From: Isoperla grammatica
Lineage: Eukaryota > Arthropoda > Insecta > Plecoptera > Perlodidae
DNA: 64,000 nucleotides
NCBI GenBank assembly: GCA_945910005.1
Contig: OX246741.1
Location: 41,349,680-41,413,679, forward strand
Reading direction: 5' to 3'
Part shown: one piece after another, positions 36,853 through 49,360 of the stretch
Numbering within the stretch: the first letter of the stretch is position 1
How the letters are laid out: the number at the start of each line of letters is the position of its first letter
Made by a program: the position numbers and the translations under genes
The notes under the pieces: model-generated
What the model was told of the DNA's origin: nothing
The model's database searches: none
The model's input: the letters and a program-made list of their open reading frames with translations, nothing else

Positions 36853-38205
36853 TACGTTGGTAGTGATGCAAATGGTTGGAAAAAAACAGGAAACTTTGAA
36901 AAAAGCCGCGGTTTTTTTCCGTTTTTTTCATCACACCTTGGAAAAATTGAAAATTGAGGAAAAATTGATTTTTTGGGTTGGTTTCTTATCCTTTGTTATA
37001 ATAATTTACACTCAACCATTTTTTGACTAAGTAGCTGACTAATCAGTAGGTTGGAATTCAAAGTCTACACCTAGGGGCACCCATTGTTGCTATGGTTTTG
37101 TTTTGTTTATGGGAAATAACATGGAAACAACTGTTACCTTGGTAACAATGGGCGCCCCTAGGTGTAGGGGCCGATATTTTTGTACTTGGATTCAAAGCTG
37201 AAACATAACTTGACCACGGTACAAATCAATCCATTGTAGGCCCTACCCACTGCCAGGGCGGCAAAGTAGGTCTACTAAAAGTATGAGTGTAATTTTCAAT
37301 GGGCATTAAAGCAACACAATCGGCTATTGTGTCTAGTTTTATCTACAGCAATTAAAAAAGGGTTGAGTAAACGCAAACTAAATGGTTATGTTGCTCCCCA
37401 AATAAATAAATAATCGAATAAATACGATAATCCATAATAGGCTAATCCATTCTGATGAATATTTAATAAAAACCCAAATAATAACGCCACGCTTTGGACC
37501 AGGTTTTCAAGGGACTTTCCGATGCGAATTTGACAAAAGTTTAGCATTTTTTTTTAGCGTAATTGACTACTTACTACCACTAATGACTACCACCACATGC
37601 TCCTTTCTCGATGGGCTACCCATTATTCGATGCCCCTAATCGAGAGGGTTACCAATTAGCAAGAGGGATTGTGATAGAAGGAACCTACATGAGCATACTA
37701 GGAGAGCCACCACATGTGACTTAGAAGTCGGAACCACTCGTTGCCTGTTGCGCAGAGTACTATACTTAGTTCCAACCTAACTAACACCCTACCTATTAGT
37801 AACCTGAAAGGGCTACTTAGCCGTCGCCTTGATTGCTTCCATTGGTGGGATTTATAAAAGGTAGTCACTCATTGGCTGGGCTAAGATTTTTAAGGATAAG
37901 AGCTAACAAATTGCCATGATTTGAACTTCAGTCCAATCTCCTAAATCTTTGTCTTTATTTTCTTTCACTTTTGCTTATGCAATGGAATAATACAATATAG
38001 TCAGCTACATACTATAAATTGCAGAAACAATAGCAGCAACATAAAACCCAAGTTGAAAAATTATCTACACAATCATGTTGTGCAATATTAGCAAATTAAT
38101 CAATTTTTCCCAAAGTTTCCGTTTTTTTTTCAGAAAAAAACAGGAAAAATTGAGGTTTTTTCCTGGCAAAAAGTAAAATGGAAAATTTGCATCACTATAC
38201 GTTGG
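36853..38205. mobile_element. Non-autonomous hAT element, 1337 bp
   Basis: The element spans 36861-38197. It is flanked by perfect 8-bp direct repeats TACGTTGG (36853-36860 and 38198-38205), and its ends are exact 13-bp inverted repeats: TAGTGATGCAAAT on the left, ATTTGCATCACTA on the right. Next to both ends the sequence is rich in A and T runs that partly match each other when inverted. An 8-bp duplication and TAGNGATGC-type ends are known hAT features. No transposase frame exists inside; the longest frame (72 codons) crosses the left end and is meaningless. It contains a separate stem-loop at 37065-37167. Confidence 0.93.
37065..37167. repeat. Stem-loop inside the hAT element
   Basis: Arms of 27 bp, 37065-37091 and 37141-37167, match as inverted repeats with about three mismatches around a 49-bp loop. 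The core is CTACACCTAGGGGC. It may be a small MITE inserted in the larger element, but no target duplication is obvious. Confidence 0.7.
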
Positions 38206-39065
38206 GTAGGTCACAGAGTAGACAAGAGCTGGGTCGAGTAGGTTCTCATTCTTTTCAGTCCTCAAGTTAGGCTACGCTATAAAGATTGGCAGTTTTTTCT
38301 ACAATTATTATTAAAGCAATATGCAAACGTGAATGGCCTAGAAAGAAATAACCAACTGGGTTACACATGACAATGCTTTGTTCCGTCTAGGAGACGGTAT
38401 AACTGAGTGAAACCTTTCAAATAAGTCTTTCTCTCTCTTTACCTGTCACCACACACATAAACATGGCGGGGATGTTCTTCACCCTTTCTCGTAAACAAAC
38501 ACGGTAGGGGGGGTTACCGCATGCCACCCCATCCCAGACACGTGGCAATTATTTACTCACGTCACGTGACAACTTACTTCCCTTAGGCCACGGCTCTTCT
38601 TTGAGACTACTTGACGCTATAATATGAGGCGTCAAAAGAAAGATAATAACACAGAGCGCTTTCTTATCCAAAACGATGGCGAGTTATTAATTGAAATCTA
38701 TATTGCGGCGGCGGTAGAATTCGCTTAACGTTTAAATACAACTAGGTCATTGCATAATGTATTAGTCGCGCAAAACATGATTTAAAAAGACAAACACGTC
38801 AATCATAATGTACAGCAAACAATATAAACGTAGGATATCATCCTTTAACCGGGTTACGTACAGAGCCAATCGTCTCTCTAGTGAGTGCGATTCAAAAAAT
38901 AAGCTTATTAAGAAAGTGAAATGAAAAAACTTGCGTCTATAAATTATTCTAACGTGATCATTTATTTTCGAAAATAAAAACTAAAAATGTGTCTGCAGTG
39001 AACGACTAAACTTGTCGTGCGTAACACAGGCTGTTGAGAAAGCTCCGTCCATCAGACACATGTGT

Positions 39066-39100
<35 letters not shown>

Positions 39101-41099
39101 ACGTACATAAAATCAATCTGAAAAGCGCATATAATAGATCAAGCGCGCATTGGTTGAAACCCATGGTCTAAGTATTTCTCAACAAATATCCTTATACCAT
39201 GGTTGAAACCTGTTTGGGAACCGAGCCGAGATAGATAATATCCGTAACTTGTTCTCCTTCACGACGTATACAACAATCGTGATATGTAAATCAATGAGTA
39301 TCTATGTAGACTAACTTATACACATGCATGCATCACACACAATGTGCTGACAGAATGGAATTATGTAGGCCTACAACACCTTACAACTAAGTAGCCGATA
39401 AGGCAGGATTGAAGAACTACGTCTCAAAAAACTATGATAATTATTTATACATAGACCTACTTATAGTAGATTTGACTCTAAGAAGCAGCTAGTCTGAATT
39501 ATGAACTCTGGATAAATATTTAGTAAGCGGCTTTCTTGTTTTGTCCATGCCATCCAGGCTTCCCATTGGCCGACTAAATATTTATCTAAGTTCATAAAAC
39601 CGGGCCCAGAAAGTGTATTGATTGTGAACTCAATTCATGTGTGCCAAATCCGGTACATACATTTTAAGTTTTATTACTACCACGCTATTAGTACCGGGGG
39701 GGGGGGGGGGGGGGGGTCAATTTCCTACGCTAAGTAATTTAGCTCAATTTGTAGGCATGCGAGTAAGTTTGTTAGTCGAATCCCCCGCCCTCACCCTTTC
39801 TTCACACATTGAAAACGTTATTTTACCAAGTATTTACGACCGAAAGAACTATGCAGGTATGCTATGCATTGCAACAAAACAGGTTCTTTTACTGGCACGT
39901 TTAAATAATCAGACACACTTACTTTTAGGCACACATAACAGGTAGGCTATGCATCGGAGATTTTGTTCCATGAACAAACATTCTGACAGTATAATTGGAT
40001 GTGCCAATCAAAATGCAAATTAGCTCCTACTACTTAGCCACCTACATCTGCTAACCAGTCTGCAGTGGCCATATGGAACCAGGGGACATCATGGGTTCGA
40101 AGCTCAAAGATAAGAAACTGTTTCTTTTGATTCCTTTCACTTCCAATTTCCACTCACCGTATAGATAGGGCCTACGTTATTATTGACATTATTATTTGTT
40201 GTTTAACGAAGTAGGGTCTATCTGACAACGATGATCATATTACGTCAGGGGTTGTTTGGAGGAAAGGAACAAGTAGGGCCTAAAGGGGAGGAAAAGGGAA
40301 AGGGGAGGACGTGGACAGTGCCTTCGTCTGGCTTCTTCACCTCGACCTGCCCGGCAAGGGTCTAGCTACAGACGTAAAACATCAACAACGAATAACATAG
40401 CCTTATTTATATTCAGAATTATATTGTTTGCTACGATACGGTCTTGGACAATAAAATATAGTTCCTCGAAGTACAAATTCAATTATCCCTTCCGCCTGTT
40501 GTTGGATACATTCTGTCTGTAATGTATTTGGGTGCGGCTGGCTCGTGTAGAAATATTATATTATAATAATCAGTGCGAAATCCAGTGAGGCCCAAACCAA
40601 GGTCTGTGAGTGAAAACAACGTGGAGTGGAAGGCCGTGCACCGCCTACGTAACGCATCCGTATGGATCGTACTCTCTCATCGTCGGTCGGCGGTGCATTT
40701 CACGGACATTGCCATGACAAGTGACTCTACACAATGCAGCGACCATGCGTGATTGTCATTGGACGATGCGTTTACTTAATGACGTAATCATGACATATAG
40801 TATATTTATTGGAGGGCACGTCTGGAGTCACTGGAGCGGATACTCAAACCTATTGTTGTACACGTATTCAATAAATGAAATACATTTTGATTGTTGACCT
40901 AACCATTCACCTAATGACCATATTACACGGTCGAAATGTAACAACCGCGCTCATTGAATGCAAGAACCAACGCGAACCATTTGTCTGTTTATTATTAGCA
41001 TTGGTTATGTGTAACTTATATCGTTGTATGTAACAGTGAGGTAGTTGTATGTAACAGTGAGGATGGCAGGGAGACTAATTTAATCTTAGCGACAAGAAG
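38206..41099. other. Unassigned DNA
   Basis: No exon recognised. Contains a (GT)n run of about 33 bp at 39067-39099, a stem-loop at 39499-39597 and a 21-base G run at 39696-39716. Around 40740-40820 a CRE-like TGACGTAA, an inverted CCAAT (ATTGG) and TATAGTATATTTAT occur together, as in a promoter, but no gene follows. Confidence 0.45.
39499..39597. repeat. Stem-loop of about 100 bp
   Basis: TTATGAACT..GATAAATATTTAGT..CGGC at 39499-39531 is inverted at 39569-39597 with a few small gaps. It may be a miniature inverted-repeat element; no clear target duplication is seen. Confidence 0.65.
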
Positions 41100-41329
41100 A
41101 GTAAGAACAAGATTACAGAGTCAAACTCAAAGCCGAACCCGAAAACCTTGAAACAGTTTGAACCGGTGTCATGGAATATCTTTACCAAGGCTCAGCTTTA
41201 CCCTTTAGTAATTCAGGACCAGCAAACGTTTACTAAAGAGTAAACCGGTTCCATTCAACTGCTGTAACCATATTACCAGCACCGGAATAATTTTACCTAT
41301 ATTTTAACATTGTACAGATCAACAAAGAA

Positions 41330-44300
41330 ATATTATTACTACACCTAGTAATAGTATAGGGTGGTCCAAAATGCAAGATAACAAAATAGTAATAGGGTGC
41401 TAGCCCCATAATACTATAGTATTACTATTAACATGAAACAGTATGTTAATAAAAACAAGTATCCATTTTATTATCACCTGATAATGGTACAGGGTGGTTC
41501 AAAAGGCCAAAAAGTAATAGGAAGCTAGCCCCATAATACTTCAATGCTGATATTAAAGGAGTATATTGATAAAAACAATAATTTACCTCATTATCACCTG
41601 ATAAGGTACACGGTGGTTCAAAAGGCCAAATAGTAATAGGGTGCTAGCCCCATAATACTAGTGTTGATATTAAAGAAGTGTGTTAAAAAAACATACATTT
41701 AACTCATTATCACCTGTTTAGGTTACAGGGTGGTTTAAAGAGCCAAATAGTAATGGGGTGCTAGCCCCATAATACTACAGTGTTGATATTAAAGAAGTAT
41801 GTTAAAAGGAACAATCATTTAACTCATTATCACCTGATAAGATACAGGGTGGTACAAAAGGCTGAATAGTAATAGGGTGCTAGCCCCATAATACTACAGT
41901 GTTGATATTAAAGAAGTTTGTTAATAAGAACAAACATTTAACTCATTATCACCAGATAAGGTACAGGGTGGTTCAAAAGGCCGAATAGTAATAGGGTGCT
42001 AGCCCCATAATACTACAGTGTTGATATTAAAGAAGTGTGTTAATAAGAACAATCATTTAACTCATTATCACCTGATAAGGTACAGGGTGGTTCAAAAGGT
42101 CAAATAGTAATAGGGTGCTAGCCCTATAATACTACACTGTTGATATTAAAGAAGTATGTTAATAAGAACAATCATTTAACTCATTATCACCTGATCAGGT
42201 ACAGGATGGTACAAAAGGCTAAATATTAATAGGGTGCTAGCCCCATAATACTACAGTGTTGATATTAAAGAAGTGTGTTTACAAAAACAACAATTTAACT
42301 CATCATCACCTGATAACGCTACAGGGTGGTTCAAAAGGCCAAATAGTAATAGGGTTCTAGCCCCATAACACTACAGTGTTGATATTAAAGAAGTGTGTTA
42401 ATAAAAACATGCATTAAACTCATTGTCACCTGATAAGGGTACAGGGTGGCTCAAAACGGAAAAAAGAAAAAGATAACTTGCCCCATAATACTACAGTATT
42501 AAACATTAAATACATTCTACTCATTATCACCTGATAAGGTACCGGGTGGTTCAAAAGGCCAAATAGTAATAATGTGCTAGCCCCATAATACTAAAGTGTT
42601 GATATTTAAGAAGTATGTTAATAAAAATAATCATCAAACTCATAATCGACTAATAACGGTACAGGGTAGTTCAGAAAACCAAATAGTTAAAGGGTGCTAG
42701 CACCATAATACTACTAAAGTGAACATTAGACAGTAGGCCTATGTCATGAACATACATTTTTCAAAGTATCACCTGATAAGGTACAGGGTGGTTCAAAAGG
42801 CCACAGTAAAAGACGCTAACCCCATAATACTGCTATAGTGAACATTAGACAGTATGTCATGAGTGACTCATGAGCATACATTTTTCAAAGTATCACCTGA
42901 TTAGGTACAGGGTGGTCCAAAATGCCAAATAGTAATAGGGTGCTAGCCCCATAATACTACTATAGTGAACATTATACAGTATGTCATGAACATACATTTT
43001 TCAAAGTATCACCTGATTAGTTACAGAGTGGTCTAAAAGGCCAAATAGTAATACGGTTCTAACCCCATAATACTACTATAGTGAACATTAGACAGTATGT
43101 CATGAACATACATTTTTCAAAGTATCACCTGATTAGTTACAGAGTGGTCTAAAAGGCCAAATAGTAATACGGTTCTAGCCCCATAATACTACTATAGTGA
43201 ACATTAGACAGTATGTCATGAACATTTATTTTTTCAAAGTATCACCTGATTAGGTACAGGGTGGTCCAAAATGCCAAATAGTAATAGGGTGCTAGCCCCA
43301 TAATACTACTATAGTGAACATTATACAGTATGTCATGAACATACATTTTTCAAAGTATCACCTGATTAGTTACAGAGTGGTCTAAAAGGCCAAATAGTAA
43401 TACGGTTCTAACCCCATAATACTACTATAGTGAACATTAGACAGTATGTCATGAACATACATTTTTCAAAGTATCACCTGATTAGTTACAGAGTGGTCTA
43501 AAAGGCCAAATAGTAATACGGTTCTAACCCCATAGTGAACATAAGACAGTATGTCATGAACATTTATTTTTCAAAGTATCACCTGATTAGGTACAGGGTG
43601 GTCCAAAATGCCCAATAGTAATAGGGTGATAGCCCCATAATACTACTAGCGAACATTAGACAGTATGTCATGAGCATACATTTTTCAAAGTATCACCTGA
43701 TTAGTTACAGGGTGGTCTAAAAGGCCAAATAGTAATACGGTTCTAGCCCCATAATACTACTATAGTGAACATTAGACAGTATGTCATGAACATTCATTTT
43801 TCAAAGTATCACCTGATTAGGTACAGGGTGGTCCAAAATGCCAAATAGGAACAGGGTGCTAGCCCCATGATACTACTATAGTGAACATTAGACAGTATGT
43901 CACTCATGAACATTTATTTTTCAAAGCATCACCTGATTAGACACAGGGTGGTCTAAAAGGCCAAATAGTAATACGGTTCTAGCCCCATAATACTACTATA
44001 GTGAACATTAGACAGTATGTCATGATCATTCATTTTTCAAAGTATCACCTGATTAGGTACAGGGTGGTCTAAAAGGCCAAATAGTAATACGGTTCTAGCC
44101 CCATAATACTACTATAGTGAACATTAGACAGTATGTCATGAACATACATTTTTCAAAGTATCGCCTGATAAGGTACAGGGTGGTTCATAAGGCCACAGTA
44201 ATAGGGTGCTAGCCCCATAATACTGCTATAGTGAATATTAGACAGTATGCGATGAACATACATTTTTCAAAGTATCGCCTGATTAGGTACAGGGTGGTCC

Positions 44301-46640
44301 AAAAGGCCAAATAGTAATACGGTGCTAGCTCTATAATACTACAGTGATGATATAAAAGAAGAATGTTAATAAAAACCAATCATTAAACTCATTACCATCT
44401 AATAAGGTTACAGGGTGGTTCAAAAGGCTAAATAGCAATAAGGTACTAGCCCCATAATACTACAGTGTGGATATTAAAGAAGTTTGTTAATAAAAACAAT
44501 CATTAAACTCATTACCACCTGATAAGCTACAGGGTGCTTCAAAAGGTCAAATAGTAATAGGGTGCTAGCCCCATAATACTACAGTGTTGAACAATAAATA
44601 CATTCAACTAATTATCACCTGATAAGGTACAAGGTGGTTCAAAGGCCAAATAGTAATAGAGTGCTAGCCCAATAATACTACGAACAATAAATACATTTAA
44701 CTCATTATCACCTGGTAAGGTACCGGGTGGTTCAAAAGGTCAAATAGTAATAGGGTGCTAGCCCCATAATACAACAGTGTGGATATTAAAGAAGTTTGTT
44801 AATAAAAACAATCATTTAACTCATTACCACCTGATAAGGTACAGGGTGGTTCAAAAGGTCAAATAGTAATAGGGTGCTAGCCCCATAATACTACAGTGTG
44901 GATATTAAAGAAGTATGTTAATAAAAACAATCATTTAACTCATTATCACCTGATAAGGTACAGGGTGGTTCAAAAGGTCAAATACTAATAGGGTGCTAGC
45001 CGAATAATACTACAGTGTTGAACAATAAATACATTCATTTAATTATCACCTGATAAGGTACAAGGTGGTTCAAAGGCCAAATAGTAATAGGGTGCTAGCC
45101 CCATAATACTACGAACAATAAATACATTCAACTAATTATCACCTGATAAGGTACAAGGTGGTTCAAAGGCCAAATAGTAATAGGGTGCTAGCCCCATAAT
45201 ACTACGAACAATAAATACGTTCAACTAATTATCACCTGATAAGGAACAAGGTGGTTCAAAGGCAAAATAGTAATAGGGTGCTAGCCCCATAATACTACAG
45301 TGTGGATATTCAAGAAGTATGTTAAAAAAAACATCATTTAACTCATTATCACCTGATAAGGGTACAGGATGGTTCAAAAGGTCAAATAGTAATAGAGTGC
45401 TAGCCCCCTAATACAACATTGTGGATATTAAAGAAGTATGCTTATAAAAACAATCATTGAACTCATTACCACCTGATAAGGTACAGGGTGGTTCAAAAGG
45501 TCAAATAGTAATAGGGTGCTAGCCCCCTAATACTACAGTGTAGATATTAAAGAAGTATGTTAATAAAAAAAAATCAATTAACTCATTATCATTGATAAGG
45601 GTACAGGATGGTTCAAAAGGTCAAATAGTAATAGAGTGCTAGCCCCATAGTACTACAGTGTGGATATTAAACAAGTGTGTTAATAAAAACAATCATTTAA
45701 ACGTATTGTCACCTGATAAGGGTACAGGATGGTTATAAAGGTCAAAAAGTAATAGGGTGCTAGCCCAGTAATGCTACAGTGTTGAACAATAAAAACATTC
45801 AACTTATTGTCACCTGAAAAGTTACAAGGTGGTTCAAAAGGTCAAATAGTAATAGGGTGCTAGCCCAATAATACTACAGTGCTCAACAATAAATACATTC
45901 AACTTATTATCACCTGATAAGATACAGGGTGGTTCAAAAGGTCAAATAGTAATAGGGTGCTAGCCCAATAATACTACAGTGTTGAACAATAAATACATTC
46001 AACTTATTATCACCTGATTAGGGTACAGGGTGGTTCAAAAGGTCAAATAGTAATAGGGTGCTAGCCCAATAATACTACAGTGTTGAACAATAAATACATT
46101 CAACTGTTTATCACCTGATAAGGGTACAGGGTGGTTCAAAAGGTCAATAGTAATAGGGTGCTATCCCCATAATACTACAGTGTTGATACTAAAGAAGTAT
46201 GTTAATAAAAACAAACATTTAACTCATTATCACCTGATAAGAGTACAGGGTGGTTCAAAAGGTCAAATAGTAATAGGGTGCTAGACTGCTAGCCCAATAA
46301 TATTGCAGTGTTGATATTTAAGAAGTATGTTAATAAAAACAAACAACTTATTATCACCTGATAAGGGTACATGGTGGTTCAAAAGGTCAAATAGTAATAG
46401 GGTGCTAGCCCAATAATACTACAGTGTTGATAATAAAGAAGTATGTTAATAAAACAAACATTTAACTCATTATCACCTGATAAGAACAGAGGGGTCCAAA
46501 AGGTTAACTAGTCATGGGCTGTAAGCTCTATATTACCACAATATTGAACAAAAAACAGGACATTTATAAAAACATTTTCATTTCATTATAACCTGATAGC
46601 TGTGCTGATAGGGTACAGAGTGGTTCAAAAGGCTTTATAG
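41330..46640. repeat. Left tandem array, about 45 units of 90-120 bp
   Basis: Each unit holds TATCACCTGATAAGGTACAG, GGTGGTTCAAAAGG, AATAGTAATAGGGTGCTAGC and CCCATAATACTAC. Three sub-families occur: units of about 119 bp with GTTGATATTAAAGAAGTATG (41400-42720 and 44340 onward), units of about 118 bp with GTGAACATTAGACAGTATG and TCATGAACATACATTTTTC (42720-44340), and short units of about 93-100 bp with GAACAATAAATACATTCAAC (from 44580). In the middle block a three-unit higher-order repeat of about 350 bp is visible. Confidence 0.95.
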
Positions 46641-47915
46641 TTAATAATAACCTGATTACTACGGAGCTTCTATTTTGGGACACCCTATACCATTATTAGG
46701 TGATGTGAATTAAGTATGTATCCGTATTCCGTATTAATAACGATATCTTAATTTTAACCTTATACTGATGTTAGGCTGGCACCGTATTCCTACGTATCAT
46801 GTGTATGGGACACCCGTTTACCATTGTTTAGTGATGTGAATTAACTGTATTTACGTATTAATTACGATATCTTAATTTAAACCTTGTAGTAATATAAGAC
46901 CAATACCTGAACGTATATTATCTTTTGGGACACCCTATACTATTATCATGTGATGTGACTTAAGTTTATGTACGTATTAGTTACGATATCTTAGAATAAA
47001 CCTTATAGTAATATTAGGCCGGCACCTGATTACAACGTATCTTGTCTTTTGGGACACCCTATACCACCATCATGTGATGTAAATTCAGTGTATGTACGTT
47101 TTTGTTACGATATCTTAATTTAAATGTTTTAGTAATTTTAGGCCGGCTCCTGATTACTACGTATCTTTTTTTTGGGACACCCTATACCATTATCAGGTGA
47201 TATTAATGAATTGTATGTACTTATTAATTACGATATCTTAATTTAAACCTTATAGTAATATTAGGCCGGCACCTGATTACTACGTATTTTGTCTTTTGGG
47301 ACACCCTATACCATTATCAGGTGATATTAATGAATTGTATCTACGTATTAATTACAATATCGTAATTTAAACCTTATAGTAATATTAGGTCGGCACCTGA
47401 TTACTACAGAGCTTGTCTTTTGGGACACCCTATACCATTATCAGGTGATATGAAATGAATGAATTGTATGTACGTATTAATAACGAAACCTTAATTTAAA
47501 CCTTATAGTAATATTAGGTCGGCACCTTATTACTACGGAGCTTGTCTTTTGGGACACCCTATACCATTATCAGGTGATATGAATGAATTGCATGTACGTA
47601 TTAATTACGATATCTTAATTTAAACCTTATGGTTATATTAGGTCGGCACCTGATTACTACGGAGCTTGTCTTTTGGGACACCCTATACCATTATCATGTG
47701 GTATGAATGAATTGTGTGTAGGTATTTATTACGATACTTTAATTACTTATAAACTGTTAGTAATATAAGGCCGGCACCTGAATAGTACTTATCTTCTTTT
47801 TGGAACACCCTGTACCCTAATCAGGCGATATTGAGTAAACTGTATCTACGTATTTAGTAATAAGGTCATCACTGGATTACTACGGCCGATCTCTTTTCGA
47901 TCACCCTATACCGTT
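46641..47915. repeat. Right tandem array, about eleven units of about 123 bp, inverted relative to the left array
   Basis: The marker GGGACACCCTATACC recurs near 46678, 46808, 46926, 47048, 47176, 47297, 47424, 47552 and 47675, with decayed copies near 47803 and 47895. Units continue with ATTATCAGGTGATATGAATG, TACGTATTAATTACGATATC, and TTAGGCCGGCACCTGATTAC. Units toward the right edge are most diverged. Confidence 0.93.
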
Positions 47916-48240
47916 ATTAATTCCAATATAACTACGATACCTGACAATAGTATTGTTGTTCCGGTGTATTATTACTATCCGTGTGTTTAAAGATAGTTAA
48001 AACTATTCTATACATAGTAGTACTGTTCCAGCTGCAATTCGGCTTTTAGTAATGTGGGACCAGCACACGTTAACTACTCGGTAATGTCGGGCCGGAACAG
48101 TATTACTACAGTAAACGTATTCCGGTGGTAATACTATTCCGTTACACCGGAACATCTTATGAAATTTGCGGAAGTGTGAACATTAACAAAACCCGAACTG
48201 TTTTATGAGCGAGAACACAAAACCTGATCCCAAATCTATA

Positions 48241-49053
48241 TTAATTCGGGTTACACTCTCTGACACTAAAACGGTCAATCAATCCTATTGTTTCCTGAGA
48301 CGAATATATGCACTAAAAACAGAAGATACCCAAAATATAGGTAGGTGTCTATACTGAGTAGGTCTGGAGGTCGCGAGTCATCACGATGTAAGTTCTACTT
48401 ATTTTATTTAAAAATAGTGTAAATTGTAATAGTTCCTACGATTCCTCCACCAATATATTTATTAGGTTGTCGCACCAGACAGGCAGAACGAAGCAGCTCC
48501 ACAAAGTTGCATCAGCTAATCATTATTCGTGCGCTATAATCTATTCCTTACAGATAGCAATAGCTATATAGCATGAGCATGCATGCACCTTCCTAGCATT
48601 GTGCATGTGACTCATGAGTCATCGGTGTTTAGCGCTCTTTTCCGCCAATTAACCGAGCAATTAACATTCACCTGTGCCGGTTTCCTGCTGTGCCTGCCTG
48701 TCTGTCTGTGTCTGCACTGTGAGAGTGTGCAAGACATACACACCGCCACCGCCTACGTTACTTCCGAAGACGAGCCCACAGTGTTGATGTTGGTACTTTA
48801 CACCCCTTTACTTGTACATATATATAGGCAATATTAATGTAGCCTATACATTTTATAAATGCCCAAATTATTATAGATAGTTACAATAATGTGGAGTGGA
48901 CCTTCAACATAATCCTATTTGCAAGTCGCAACGTGGTCAGGGCGCCCGCAGAGCGGGGGGGGGGGGGGGGTCTCGTTCTCCCAGGGCTGCGACCGAGTGT
49001 CAAACAAACATGTTACTCTCACTCTCTATATATAATTATTACGTGTGTATGCT
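48241..49053. other. Unassigned DNA
   Basis: No gene recognised. A frame of 84 codons at 48583-48837 has no recognisable domain. A 16-base G run lies at 48955-48970 after GGGCGCCCGCAGAGC. Confidence 0.5.
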
Positions 49054-49360
49054 TGTTGTATCAGTGGCGTATCCAGGAGATCACAATAGTGTGGGGGGGG
49101 GGGGGGGGGAAAGGGAGGTCTGGGGCGATAGCTCCAGCCGCCGGTGTTTTTTCATATGACGTTTTAAACGGGCCTGTGAACACGTTTCAGAATCGGATAA
49201 TGTGATAAAGAGGAACCCCTTGGGTCTTGACCCCTTCCACTCCTTAGCTTTTTTAAATATATGCCTCCAACTTGTTCCATTCCTCCAAATTCATAGGGGG
49301 GGGGGGGGGGGTTCAACACCATAACAGTAACACCCCCTTGGATACGGAACTGCGTTGTAT
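49054..49360. mobile_element. hAT-type MITE, second copy of the CAGTGGCGTA family
   Basis: The element spans 49062-49352 (291 bp). It starts CAGTGGCGTATCCAGG and ends CTTGGATACGGAACTG, imperfect inverted ends. Flanks TGTTGTAT (49054-49061) and CGTTGTAT (49353-49360) form an 8-bp target duplication with one mismatch. Inside are two runs of 16-17 G (49093-49109 and 49296-49311). No coding capacity. It shares the end motif with the MITE at 2177-2542. Confidence 0.8.

Larger units (their letters stand above)
41100..48240. mobile_element. Foldback-like composite: two opposed tandem arrays
   Basis: The region is built as outer flank, a 5.3-kb tandem array, a 1.3-kb array of a related unit in the opposite orientation, and an outer flank. 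The unit core CACCTGATAAGGTACAGGGTGG in the left array is matched by the reverse complement of TTGGGACACCCTATACC plus ATTATCAGGTGAT in the right array. The outer flanks also match in inverted orientation: AACCGGTGTCATGGAAT at 41161 against ATTCCGTTACACCGGAA at 48138. Long inverted repeats built of internal tandem repeats are known from foldback (FB/Galileo-type) transposons. No transposase frame or target duplication was found, so calling it mobile is inference; it could be an inverted satellite cluster. Confidence 0.55.
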
